Source of the DNA: JAFARZ01 sp035651595
Lineage (GTDB): Bacteria; Actinomycetota; Actinomycetes; Streptosporangiales; Streptosporangiaceae
Reading direction: 5' to 3'
NCBI GenBank assembly: GCA_035651595.1
Contig: DASRFJ010000323.1
Coordinates: forward strand, 1-43,797
DNA length: 43,797 nucleotides
Part shown: positions 16,161-24,010 of the stretch, piece by piece
Layout of the letters: every line of letters begins with the position of its first letter
How positions within the stretch are numbered: position 1 is the stretch's first letter
Notes under the pieces: model-generated
What the model was told of the DNA's origin: nothing
What the model saw: the letters and a program-made list of their open reading frames with translations, nothing else
Database searches by the model: none
Program-made: the position numbers and the translations under genes

Positions 16161-17687
16161 TCAAGCGCCCTGGCCATGGCACCCCAGGGATCCCAGCCTC
16201 CGCCGGGGCCTCGGCCCGGCGATCTCTTGAACCCGGTTGTCGGCGGTGTCGGAGAAGTACACATCGCCGGCGCTGTCGACGGTGACCCCGTAGGGGGCAT
16301 TCACGATCGAGGGATTCGCTGGGCCGCCATCGCCGCTGTCAGTACGCATCCCTTCGGCCGCGTAGATGTCGCCGGGGACCGGCTGCGCCTCCGCGAGCGA
16401 GGTGGCCCAGTTGTCGGTCCACCCGTATCCCATCGGGCCAGGCGTCCCGGTCTGCGTCTGCTTCTGCGCCTGGATCGCGTCGTAGCTGCGGGTGAAGTCC
16501 AGGGCAGGTCCGAAACCGGGCAGGGACAGGTCCGTGTTCGTCTCGGTGAAGTCGCCGTTCTCGGTGTTCACTGGGTCGCCGGCGGACGCCTGGTGCACCC
16601 CCGGCGCCGCCGGGTTGGATGTGCCGCCTGCCGTGGTGCCGCTGAGCACTTCACCGCCGGAAGTGGGGGCCAGCGCCGCGGTCGCGCCGCTGACCGGGGC
16701 ACCGAGCAGGACGTAAGGCTGACCAGTAGCGCCGTCTGAAGCGGTGAAGTCGGCCGTGGCGTCGGAAGCCGCGTCGTAAGCGACGGGCGTGAACATGGCC
16801 GGCCAGGACCCGAATGCCTCGTCGACCGGGCACCCGGACCCCCACGACGAGACGGTCAGCGAGTTGCTGGTGAACCCGCTGAAAGTGCCCGCCTTCGCGG
16901 CCTCCCACGTATTGACGGTCCCCGGGTCGCTGCATGCCAGATTCCCCTGTACGCCCAAGCCGCCATCCGAGCCGATGTTCTCCACCCCAGCCAGCAGCGC
17001 GATCTCGGTACCGGCCGAAGCGGTGGAGTCCTCGCAGTTCAGCGATACATAGAGTCCCGTGCCCGACGCCGCGGTGCCAGACTGGGCGGAGTTCCAGCTC
17101 GTGGCGGCGTACCCCACCGAGTCAGTGATCAGCGCGGTCGCGGCGGTGCTGCCAGCCAGGGCGGGCGCCGTGCCGAGCACCGCGACGTTTCCGGTCACAG
17201 CCTGCCACCAGGTGCTGCCGATCGCGTCGCTGCCTGTCGTGCCCGCCGACGGCGTCAGCGCCGAACAAGACTGTCCCGCGGAGGGATCGACGATCACCAG
17301 CGCCGCGTACCCCTCGAATTGGGCGGCGGTCATGGCCAGCCACGTCGCGGGTGTCGCCTGGGTCACCGAGTATCCTGCTGCCTGGAGCGCGGTCGCCTCC
17401 GGTGCGGTGGTCTCGCCATTCTGCAACAGCACCAGCACCGGCGCCCCTGTCGCGGCCTTCGCAGGCGACGCGGCCGCCACGCTCGTCGCAGCGGCTGCCG
17501 CGACCACGCCGGCCGCCACGACCGGGACGGGAACCGACGGAAGGACCGCGCCCGCCGCTGCCAGTACCGGGCCGAGGGCGGCGGCGACCACCTCCCTGAC
17601 CCGGCGGGCCAGCCGTCTCAGCCGCGCCCCGGTCCGGTGTCCTGAGAACCGTGCCAGCATCTGCCAGTGCGAGCCGTGCAGCGTCAT
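16161..17687 (-). CDS. truncated RHS/YD-repeat-family secreted protein
   Basis: 508 residues, far shorter than intact RHS-type polymorphic toxins (usually over 1,500). A basic N-terminus with a hydrophobic stretch (about residues 35-75) suggests export. A disulfide-rich surface region follows. A DUF6531-like segment near residue 370 (GDPVNTENGDFTETNTDLSLPGFGPALDFTRSYD) normally introduces the RHS core. An NHL-like repeat (NAPYGVTVDSAGDVYFSDTADNRVQEIAG) comes next, then the frame breaks off around 16200. In a different frame, 16076-16200 encodes DPWGAMARALEVTATAAG and a hydrophobic tail. This looks like the far C-terminus joined on after a large internal deletion. It is probably non-functional as a toxin. 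Confidence 0.7.
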   Translation of the reverse strand: MTLHGSHWQMLARFSGHRTGARLRRLARRVREVVAAALGPVLAAAGAVLPSVPVPVVAAGVVAAAAATSVAAASPAKAATGAPVLVLLQNGETTAPEATALQAAGYSVTQATPATWLAMTAAQFEGYAALVIVDPSAGQSCSALTPSAGTTGSDAIGSTWWQAVTGNVAVLGTAPALAGSTAATALITDSVGYAATSWNSAQSGTAASGTGLYVSLNCEDSTASAGTEIALLAGVENIGSDGGLGVQGNLACSDPGTVNTWEAAKAGTFSGFTSNSLTVSSWGSGCPVDEAFGSWPAMFTPVAYDAASDATADFTASDGATGQPYVLLGAPVSGATAALAPTSGGEVLSGTTAGGTSNPAAPGVHQASAGDPVNTENGDFTETNTDLSLPGFGPALDFTRSYDAIQAQKQTQTGTPGPMGYGWTDNWATSLAEAQPVPGDIYAAEGMRTDSGDGGPANPSIVNAPYGVTVDSAGDVYFSDTADNRVQEIAGPRPRRRLGSLGCHGQGA

Positions 17688-17758
17688 CTCCGCCGCCCTT
17701 CCTGGGGCACCTCGCGCCGCCTCGCGGCTGTGGGCTAATGGGCCGTCTGTCAGTGGCG

Positions 17759-18778
17759 TCAGCCGGTGACCTGGCGAAGTCCGGAAGCCTTCAACAGGAC
17801 GTTCAGGGGTTGTAGGTCGAACAAACCGTCAAGGCTGGTCACCTGGTTGAGGAGGCCCGCAGCGGCGCCATGCTGGGCCTCGGCCAGGATCGTGGTAGTG
17901 AGCGGATCGTTGGTGAACTCCAGCTGGGCGAAGGCCTGCGCCAGCACCGCTGGCGGCAGCGCCGGACCCGCGGTGACCGCGATCTCGCGGTTCGCCGCAG
18001 CCGCTGCCCCGGTCTTGTCGGTCGCGGCGAACTCCTCGGCCCGGACCTGACCGCGCAGCAGCAGGCCGACCGCGGCAGCGTGCCGAGTCAGGAAGCTGGT
18101 CGTGACGACCAGCACGGCGGTAGCAAACTGGCCGCTTGGCCACAAGCTCGCCTCGTTCACCAGCACATGCCCTCCGGCGGCGGTGATCTCGGCGTCCAGC
18201 GGGGCGGGCTCCCACGCCGCATCCAGCCGCCCGGACCGCAGGGCCGATGACAGGTAGGCGGCGCTCATCGTCGCGTTCCCCGGCCCGGTGTCCGGCACGC
18301 TGTTCTGCCGCAGCCACCAGTCCAGGGCGACCTCCTGGGCGCTCCCAGCGGGCGCGGCGACCCGGGCATGGGCTAGCTGGCGCGCGCTGGTGATTCCGGG
18401 ACGAGTCACCAGTTCCGCGCCACCCGAAGCGGTCCCGGCGACGATCTTGAGGCCGCCATCCTGGTCTGCCTGCCAGACCGCGACCGCTGCCATCGGATCC
18501 AGGTAAGCGGCGTCCAGCTCACCGCGTCGCAGCGCCTGCGCCTCGGCCAGCGTGCTGGTGAACGGCACCGGGTCCAGTGTCACCTGACCCAGATCGGCGG
18601 CGAAGTACCCGAGCTGCAACCCGGCCAGCGCCGGAGCATCCGCGAGGTCCGCGGTAAACCCGAGTCGGAGCACCCCCGTCGGCGGTGGCGGCGGCGCTGG
18701 CTTAGCCCGCGGAGACGAGCACCCGGTCGCCAGCACCGCGATCGCGGCGGTCACGATCACGAACCCAGCGCGCTTCAT
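17759..18778 (-). CDS. orphan substrate-binding lipoprotein, NMT1/SsuA/TauA-like
   Basis: About 339 residues from the preferred ATG (GGGAG 10 nt upstream; a GTG 21 nt earlier is possible). The lipobox LATGC is followed by a Pro-rich linker. The fold signature is that of nitrate/sulfonate/taurine-type binding proteins: LRLGFTADLADAPALAGLQLGYFAADLG, LRRGELDAAYLDPMAAV, ITSARQLAHARVAAPAGSAQEVALDWWLRQN and AWEPAPLDAEITAAGG. It would capture a small sulfonate, amine or pyrimidine-like compound outside the cell. No permease or ATPase is adjacent, so the importer must be encoded elsewhere or the receptor has been stranded. Confidence 0.82.
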   Translation of the reverse strand: MKRAGFVIVTAAIAVLATGCSSPRAKPAPPPPPTGVLRLGFTADLADAPALAGLQLGYFAADLGQVTLDPVPFTSTLAEAQALRRGELDAAYLDPMAAVAVWQADQDGGLKIVAGTASGGAELVTRPGITSARQLAHARVAAPAGSAQEVALDWWLRQNSVPDTGPGNATMSAAYLSSALRSGRLDAAWEPAPLDAEITAAGGHVLVNEASLWPSGQFATAVLVVTTSFLTRHAAAVGLLLRGQVRAEEFAATDKTGAAAAANREIAVTAGPALPPAVLAQAFAQLEFTNDPLTTTILAEAQHGAAAGLLNQVTSLDGLFDLQPLNVLLKASGLRQVTG

Positions 18779-19077
18779 CAACGGCGCTCTCCCGTTCACG
18801 CAAACCGCAACAGATGATGATCATTGCCTCACGGACAGCGTTCGGCTTAGGAATATCAGAAGAATCACAGAGGGCGGAAGACCCGAATTCTCCGGCAATC
18901 CGGAGACTCGGTCACTGCCGGCACCGCGAATGTCACGATTCGGTCTCGGCTCTAGGCGGCGCTGCTGCGGCGATTTAATGTACGGGTCATGCGGGGCTTA
19001 AGTGATTGCGGGCGCGATGACGAACGCGCCCGCGAGGCCCGGCCGCTGACCGCACCACCGACCGGGAAGGATGACCC

Positions 19078-19668
19078 ATGCCCCTGCCATTGGCAACGGC
19101 TGCACCCAGAATCAAGATCATCGCGGCGGTCGCGGCGGTCGCGGTCGCTGGGATCGGGGTTGGTACAGGCATGGCGGTCGCGTCGTCCCGTGCGGGTATG
19201 GCTATCCAGCCCGCTGGCCAGTATGTGTTCCTGTGCGTCAACCAGCAGACCGGGAAGATCGACTACGCCGAGTTCCGCGCCCCGCTGCCGCACCAGTGCA
19301 ACCAGGGTGACACGCTCTGGCATGTAGCGGCCGCGCCAGCAGCGGAGCCCTCCCCCACAGCGTGCCCATCAACATCGCCGTCCGCCAGCGCATCCGCGTC
19401 ACCGTCGGCCTCCGCGAGCGCTACGCCGTGCCCGTCTCCGTCCCCCTCTCCGTCGGTATCCGTGTGCCCGTCGGCCTCGGCCACGCCGACCGCAACACCT
19501 ACCGACACGTCGACACCGACTGCGACACCCACCGATACGCCATCGCCGACACCGTCCGCGACGGACTGCTCGACGAACACCGCCACCCCGCTCCCCGATC
19601 CGCTGGCCTCCACCGGCCTCGACTCGGCCGCACCGCTGGCCTCACCCGTCCCGACGCCGAGTTCCTGA
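19078..19668 (+). CDS. secreted Ser/Thr/Pro-rich low-complexity protein with LASTG motif
   Basis: 196 residues. A hydrophobic N-terminal segment (about residues 13-36, IIAAVAAVAVAGIGVGTGMAVA) serves as signal peptide or anchor. A short globular part (residues 45-80: GQYVFLCVNQQTGKIDYAEFRAPLPHQCNQGDTLWHV) contains a Cys pair. It is followed by about 90 residues of SPSASASASPS and TPTATPTDTSTP repeats typical of wall-spanning, possibly glycosylated stalks. The end has LASTG, like the LAxTG signal of actinomycete class E sortases. However, no hydrophobic helix and basic tail follow, so anchoring is doubtful. The ATG has GAAGGA upstream. Function unknown. Confidence 0.72.
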   Translation: MPLPLATAAPRIKIIAAVAAVAVAGIGVGTGMAVASSRAGMAIQPAGQYVFLCVNQQTGKIDYAEFRAPLPHQCNQGDTLWHVAAAPAAEPSPTACPSTSPSASASASPSASASATPCPSPSPSPSVSVCPSASATPTATPTDTSTPTATPTDTPSPTPSATDCSTNTATPLPDPLASTGLDSAAPLASPVPTPSS

Positions 19669-19720
19669 CCTCAGCGCGGGTCAGCGGACGGCCTCGATAG
19701 GCTCGATCGGCTTCGATAAC

Positions 19721-19794
19721 GTGGTCGATTACCCTTTTGTGGTAACGCGGCCCTCGGTTACGGGGTGGATCCTCCACGAGGGGTAATCGTCCAC
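19721..19794. terminator. structured intergenic element, possible bidirectional terminator
   Basis: In a spacer between convergent genes, 14-nt arms (19721-19734 and 19781-19794) pair at 13 positions. They enclose two more hairpins, GTAAC/GTTAC (19742-19761) and GTGGA/TCCAC (19765-19777), drawing a three-way junction of 74 nt. It does not match a tRNA. Upstream, short CTCGAT/TTCGAT units are repeated (19690-19720). Confidence 0.4.
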
Positions 19795-19929
19795 GTTGCA
19801 GGCGGGCCGGTTGATGCGCTCCTATCCCGGCAGCCACATACGGCGCTCCAGGCACACGATGCACGCCCGCGGACCTGGGCCGCGGCGACGCGCCGACGGC
19901 CGGCGCGGCAGGCGATAAGCCACCACTCG

Positions 19930-21063
19930 TTAGCGCGACTCGAGCACGTTCGCGTAGAGCGCTGCCGTCTGGGCGGCGACGGCGGTCCAGGAGAACTCGG
20001 CCACCGCGCGTTCCCGGCCGACCGCTCCCATCGCGCGCGCCCGCGCGGGATCCCCGAGCACCGAATTCAGCGCATCAGCGAGCGCCGAAGGATCGTCGGC
20101 CGGGACCAGCAGCCCGGTTTCACCGTCGGCCACGACCTCGGGGATGCCGCCCACCCGGGACGCGACGACAGCGGTTCCGCAGGCCATCGCCTCCAGGTTC
20201 ACGATGCCCAGCGGCTCGTACAGCGACGGGCACGCGAACACCGCGGCGTGCGACAGCAGCTGGATGACCTCGCGCTTCTCCAGCATCTTCGGGATCCACA
20301 CGATCCGGTCCTGGTCCAGCGCGTCGACGAGCGAAGAGACCTCGGCGGCCAGTTCGGGTGTGTCCGCCTGCCCGGCGCACACCACCAGCTGGGCCGACGG
20401 ATCAAGTGAGAAGGCGGCCCGGAGCAGCACGGGAAGCCCCTTCTGCCTGGTGATCCGCCCCACGAACACCACGTACGGCCGCGACGGATCCACGCCATAC
20501 GAGGACAGTACGTCCGTCCCAGCGTCCGCCGTGTATTCCGAAGTATCGATGCCGTTACGGATAACCGAGATTCGTTCGGCCTTAGTAGCGGGGTAAGCGG
20601 TCATGAGGTCGGCGCGCATGGCCTCGGAGACGGCCACCACCGCGGCGGCGGAGGTCACAGAAACCTCCTCGCACCAGGACGAGACCGCGTAACCCCCGCC
20701 GAGCTGCTCGGCCTTCCACGGGCGCAGGGGTTCCAGCGAGTGCGTGGTGACCACGTGCGGGACGTCGTACAACTTCGAGGCGAGCAGACCCGCCAGGTTG
20801 GCGTACCACGTGTGCGAGTGCACCAGGTCCGCCCCGCCCACGCCCTCAGCCATGGCCAAGTCGGTAGAAACCACCCGCAACGAGGTGTCGGAAAGCGACG
20901 ACCACGGCTCGTGCGCAACAGCGCCGGGGCGGGACGAACCGAAGCAGTGCACGGTCAGGTCGACCAGCCGCGACAGCTCCCTGGCCAGGTACGTTACGTG
21001 CACCCCGGCGCCGCCGTACACATCCGGCGGGTACTCCCTGGTCAGCAGGGCCACCCGGGTCAC
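19930..21063 (-). CDS. glgM: GT4 glycogen synthase / alpha-maltose-1-phosphate synthase (GlgM/GlgA, actinobacterial type)
   Basis: 377 residues, GT-B fold, retaining glycosyltransferase family 4. The N-terminal lobe has LLTREYPPDVYGGAGVHVTYLARELSR. The C-terminal lobe has the donor-binding VFVGRITRQKGLPVLLRA and the E-x7-E motif EPLGIVNLEAMACGTAVVAS. Members from mycobacteria use ADP-glucose and glucose-1-phosphate to make maltose-1-phosphate for the GlgE pathway. Older annotation calls them glycogen synthase. The GTG start overlaps the glgC stop by 4 nt (GTGA), so the ADP-glucose maker and user are translationally coupled. An earlier start would lie within glgC and is unlikely. Confidence 0.9.
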   Translation of the reverse strand: MTRVALLTREYPPDVYGGAGVHVTYLARELSRLVDLTVHCFGSSRPGAVAHEPWSSLSDTSLRVVSTDLAMAEGVGGADLVHSHTWYANLAGLLASKLYDVPHVVTTHSLEPLRPWKAEQLGGGYAVSSWCEEVSVTSAAAVVAVSEAMRADLMTAYPATKAERISVIRNGIDTSEYTADAGTDVLSSYGVDPSRPYVVFVGRITRQKGLPVLLRAAFSLDPSAQLVVCAGQADTPELAAEVSSLVDALDQDRIVWIPKMLEKREVIQLLSHAAVFACPSLYEPLGIVNLEAMACGTAVVASRVGGIPEVVADGETGLLVPADDPSALADALNSVLGDPARARAMGAVGRERAVAEFSWTAVAAQTAALYANVLESR

Positions 21064-22304
21064 AGCACGACCTCTTGACCCTTGCCGACCACCGTGATGC
21101 CGCCCTTGGAGACGACGAAGCCGCGCTTGCGGTCGTGTTCGGAGTCGACCCCGATCACCGCGCCGTCCGGCACGGTCACGTTCTTGTCGATGATCGCGTT
21201 CTTGACCACCGCGTGCCGTCCGATCTTGGTGTTGTGCAGCAGCACCGACCGGTCCACCTCGGCCCAGGAGTTCACCCGCACCCCAGGCGACAGCACGGAC
21301 ATCCGCACCAGGCCGCCGGACACGATCACGCCGGGGCTGACCAGGCTGGAGATCGCCCGGCCGACCCGGTTGACGCCGTCGTCGTGCACGAACTTGGCCG
21401 GCGGCAGGGACGGCACGTGGGTCAGGATCGGCCACTTGTCGTTGTACAGGTTGAACAGCGGCTGGACCGCGCACAGGTCCATGTGCGCCTCGAAATACGC
21501 GTCCAGCGACCCGACGTCGCGCCAGTAGGCCTCGTCCTCCGGCAGGGCCCCCGGCACCCGGTTGGTGCTGAAGTCATACGCCTGCGCCACGCCGTCCCGG
21601 ACCAGCATCGGGATGATGTTGCCGCCCATGTCGTGGCGGCTGTCGTCGTCGTCCGCATCCTTCCGCAACGCGTCGACCAGGACATTGGTGTCGAAGACGT
21701 AGTTGCCCATCGAGGCGTAGCACATCGTGGGATCACCGGGCATCGGCGGCGGCGAAGCGGGCTTCTCGAGGAACTCGGTGACCGTCCGGCCGTCCGCGCC
21801 GACCCCCACGATGCCGAACGCCGACGCCTCCTCCCGGGGCACCGGGATCGCCGCGATCGTCACGCCGGCCCCGTGCCGCACGTGGTGGTCGACCATCTGC
21901 ATCGGGTCCATCCGGTACACGTGATCCGCGCCGATCACCATGACCAGCTCGGGGTTCTCGTCGTTGATCAGGTTCATCGACTGGTAGATAGCGTCGGCGG
22001 AGCCGGTGTACCAGTACGGGCCGAGCCGCTGCTGGGCGGGCACCGGCGTCACGTAGTTGCCGAGCAGCGAGCTCATCCGCCACGTGGTCGAGATGTGCCG
22101 GTCCAGGCTGTGGCTCTTGTACTGGGTGAGCACGCAGATCTTCCGGATCTGGCCGTTGGCGAGGTTGGACAACGCGAAGTCGATCAGCCGGTACAAGCCG
22201 CCGAACGGCACGGCGGGCTTGGCCCGGTCGGCGGTGAGCGGGGACAGCCGGGTGCCCGCTCCGCCCGCCAGCACGATCCCCAGAACCGACGCGCCGTCTG
22301 TCAT
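21060..22304 (-). CDS. glgC: glucose-1-phosphate adenylyltransferase (ADP-glucose pyrophosphorylase)
   Basis: 414 residues, making ADP-glucose from ATP and glucose-1-phosphate, the committed step to glycogen or maltose-1-phosphate. It has the pyrophosphorylase N-terminal signature LAGGAGTRLSPLTADRAKPAVPFGG, the central GADHVYRMD, VTEFLEKP, and YWRDVGSLDAYFEAHMDL. A left-handed beta-helix domain at the C-terminus (about residues 290-400) carries hexapeptide repeats such as VIVSGGLVRMSVLSPGVRVNSWAEVDRSVLLHN. The ATG has GGAGG 9 nt upstream. It is first in a two-gene operon with glgM. The gene appears complete and of family-typical length. Confidence 0.96.
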   Translation of the reverse strand: MTDGASVLGIVLAGGAGTRLSPLTADRAKPAVPFGGLYRLIDFALSNLANGQIRKICVLTQYKSHSLDRHISTTWRMSSLLGNYVTPVPAQQRLGPYWYTGSADAIYQSMNLINDENPELVMVIGADHVYRMDPMQMVDHHVRHGAGVTIAAIPVPREEASAFGIVGVGADGRTVTEFLEKPASPPPMPGDPTMCYASMGNYVFDTNVLVDALRKDADDDDSRHDMGGNIIPMLVRDGVAQAYDFSTNRVPGALPEDEAYWRDVGSLDAYFEAHMDLCAVQPLFNLYNDKWPILTHVPSLPPAKFVHDDGVNRVGRAISSLVSPGVIVSGGLVRMSVLSPGVRVNSWAEVDRSVLLHNTKIGRHAVVKNAIIDKNVTVPDGAVIGVDSEHDRKRGFVVSKGGITVVGKGQEVVL

Positions 22305-22353
22305 GCCGGGCCCTCCAGTCGTTTTCTCCTGAGACGAGCCTAACGGGCTCGGG

Positions 22354-23487
22354 TTACGGGTCGTGGTCGTGCGGGCTACCGGTTGCTTGCCAGACCTCTC
22401 TGACCAGCACCTGGAGCGCGCCCGCCGCCGGGATGGCGAGCAGCGCCGCCACGAAACCGCCGAACAGCCCGCCCACCAGGCTGCCCACGGACGCCGACAC
22501 CAAAACGGCCAGCAGCACAAGCAGCGGGCTGATCCGCACCGTCTTGCTCATCACGATCGGATTCAGCACGTGGTTTTCCACCTGGGTGTACACCAGGAAC
22601 ACCACGAGCGTGGTGATCCCGGGGCCCAGGCCGGAGCCGAACGCGAACAGGATGGTCGGAATCCCGGCCAGCGCGCCGCCGATCATCGGCAGGAAGTCGA
22701 CCAGCGCCACCCACAGGCCCCACAGGAACGGGAACGGCACGCCCACGACGAGCAGCGTGACGAACACGACGACGCCGGCGATCAGCGAGGTCAGCAGGTT
22801 GCCGAGCATGTAGCCGGTAACCGCGCGGTTCACCTCGCCGGCGACCCGGGTAACCCGCTCCGCGCGCTTGGGGTTGAGCTGGCCGAGCAGGCCGCGCCGC
22901 ATCTTCGGCCCCTCGAGGAGAAGCAGCAGGACCAGGACGAAGATCGTGGTGAGCTCGATGATCAACGACACCGTGGCCTTGCCGGCGGACAGCACCGGAC
23001 CGCTGAGCGACTGTGCGTACGTGATCAGCTTCGGCGCGTTGCGCTGCACCCAGTTCTGCACGTGGTACTTGTTCACCAGGTGGCCGATCCAGCCCTTGTT
23101 GTGCTCCGCGCTCGCGACGTAGGACGGCAGCCGGTCCGCCAGGTGCGTGATGCCATTGACCAGCGGATACCCGAACGCGATGGCCAGGCCGATGAACACC
23201 AGCAGGGCCCAGATCGCGACGATCGTCACGGCGAACCCGCGACGGGCCACCACCCGTCGCTGGAGGAAGACCACCATGGGGTTGAGCAGCACCGCGATGA
23301 AGCCCGCCACCACGACGAGCAGCACGACGTCGCGCAGCCGGTAGATGAGCTTGCCCGCCAGGTAGGTCGCGGCGACCACGGCGACGGTCGCGACGATCGT
23401 GCGCAACGGGACGCCGCGCACGTCCGCGGCCTTCCACAGCCGCGCCAGGCGGCTTTCGAACGTAGGTGGTGGTTCTTCTTCCAGCAC
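22354..23487 (-). CDS. AI-2E/PerM (UPF0118) family membrane transporter
   Basis: 377 residues from a GTG start. There are about seven to eight hydrophobic segments: a pair at residues 30-75, one near 85-110, a soluble loop at about 115-160, and a C-terminal bundle. The bundle includes GYMLGNLLTSLIAGVVVFVTLLVVGVPFPFLWGLWVALVDFLPMIGG, a segment diagnostic for the family. Members export or transport small molecules (AI-2, or Na+/H+ exchange in some); the substrate here is unknown. It lies 49 nt upstream of glgC on the same strand, so read-through into glgC is possible. The divergent gntR gene shares a 75-nt promoter gap. Confidence 0.9.
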   Translation of the reverse strand: MLEEEPPPTFESRLARLWKAADVRGVPLRTIVATVAVVAATYLAGKLIYRLRDVVLLVVVAGFIAVLLNPMVVFLQRRVVARRGFAVTIVAIWALLVFIGLAIAFGYPLVNGITHLADRLPSYVASAEHNKGWIGHLVNKYHVQNWVQRNAPKLITYAQSLSGPVLSAGKATVSLIIELTTIFVLVLLLLLEGPKMRRGLLGQLNPKRAERVTRVAGEVNRAVTGYMLGNLLTSLIAGVVVFVTLLVVGVPFPFLWGLWVALVDFLPMIGGALAGIPTILFAFGSGLGPGITTLVVFLVYTQVENHVLNPIVMSKTVRISPLLVLLAVLVSASVGSLVGGLFGGFVAALLAIPAAGALQVLVREVWQATGSPHDHDP

Positions 23488-23562
23488 TCGTCAAGCATGC
23501 CAGGTTTTAACTGCTTTTTTTCAGAACGACATCGGTACTTGCCCTGGGATACCCTCTTAACT

Positions 23563-23988
23563 ATGACCATAGGTAAGCGTGGCGAAGGGGATCACTCCCC
23601 GCTTCGCTTCCGGCTGGATCCGGGGTCCGGCGAGCCCACCTACCTGCAACTCGTCCGCCAGGTCGAGCAGGCCGCGCGGCTCGGCTACCTCAAGGTGGGC
23701 GACAAGCTGCCGCGGGTGAAGGACGCCGTCGCGGACCTGGCGATCAACCCCAACACGGTGCTGAAGGCCTACCGCGAACTCGAGCACCGCGGCATCGCCG
23801 AAGGCAAGCCGGGTCAGGGCACGTTCGTCCGCGCCGTGCCCACGGTGGCGGCGCCGCACGAGCTGACCGAGCTGCGCCGCGAGCTGATGGTCTGGATCGC
23901 CAAGGCCTCGAACGGCGGCCTGGACGAGGACGCGATGTCCGCTTTGTTCGGCAGCTCGCTGCGGGACTATCAGGGCCACCTGGCTTGA
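23563..23988 (+). CDS. GntR-family transcriptional regulator, YtrA subfamily
   Basis: 141 residues. A winged helix-turn-helix occupies about residues 25-95 (TYLQLVRQVEQAARLGYLKVGDKLPRVKDAVADLAINPNTVLKAYRELEHRGIAEGKPGQGTFV). Only a short helical tail follows instead of an effector domain. That layout defines the YtrA subfamily, whose members usually repress the ABC transporter genes downstream. Here a LolA/RseB-like gene, an ABC ATPase and an ABC-2 permease follow, with a 22-nt gap to the next gene, which supports autoregulation of the operon. The frame is open further upstream, but the ATG at 23563 begins the family homology. Confidence 0.92.
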   Translation: MTIGKRGEGDHSPLRFRLDPGSGEPTYLQLVRQVEQAARLGYLKVGDKLPRVKDAVADLAINPNTVLKAYRELEHRGIAEGKPGQGTFVRAVPTVAAPHELTELRRELMVWIAKASNGGLDEDAMSALFGSSLRDYQGHLA

Positions 23989-24010
23989 ACGAAGTCCGTA
24001 TGGTTGTTAG

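Noticed and set aside
18889..18906. 7-bp hairpin TCTCCGG/CCGGAGA in the divergent spacer 18800-19077
   Set aside because: It lies upstream of both flanking genes, so it is not a terminator. It is too short to call an operator without comparative data.
19721..19794. Structured spacer considered as a tRNA
   Set aside because: The outer stem is 14 bp rather than 7, and there is no anticodon-loop or T-loop consensus.
21060..22520. Longer glgC frame starting upstream at 22520
   Set aside because: The extra 72 codons are antisense-like or overlap the AI-2E gene. ATG 22304 has a GGAGG site and begins the family homology.
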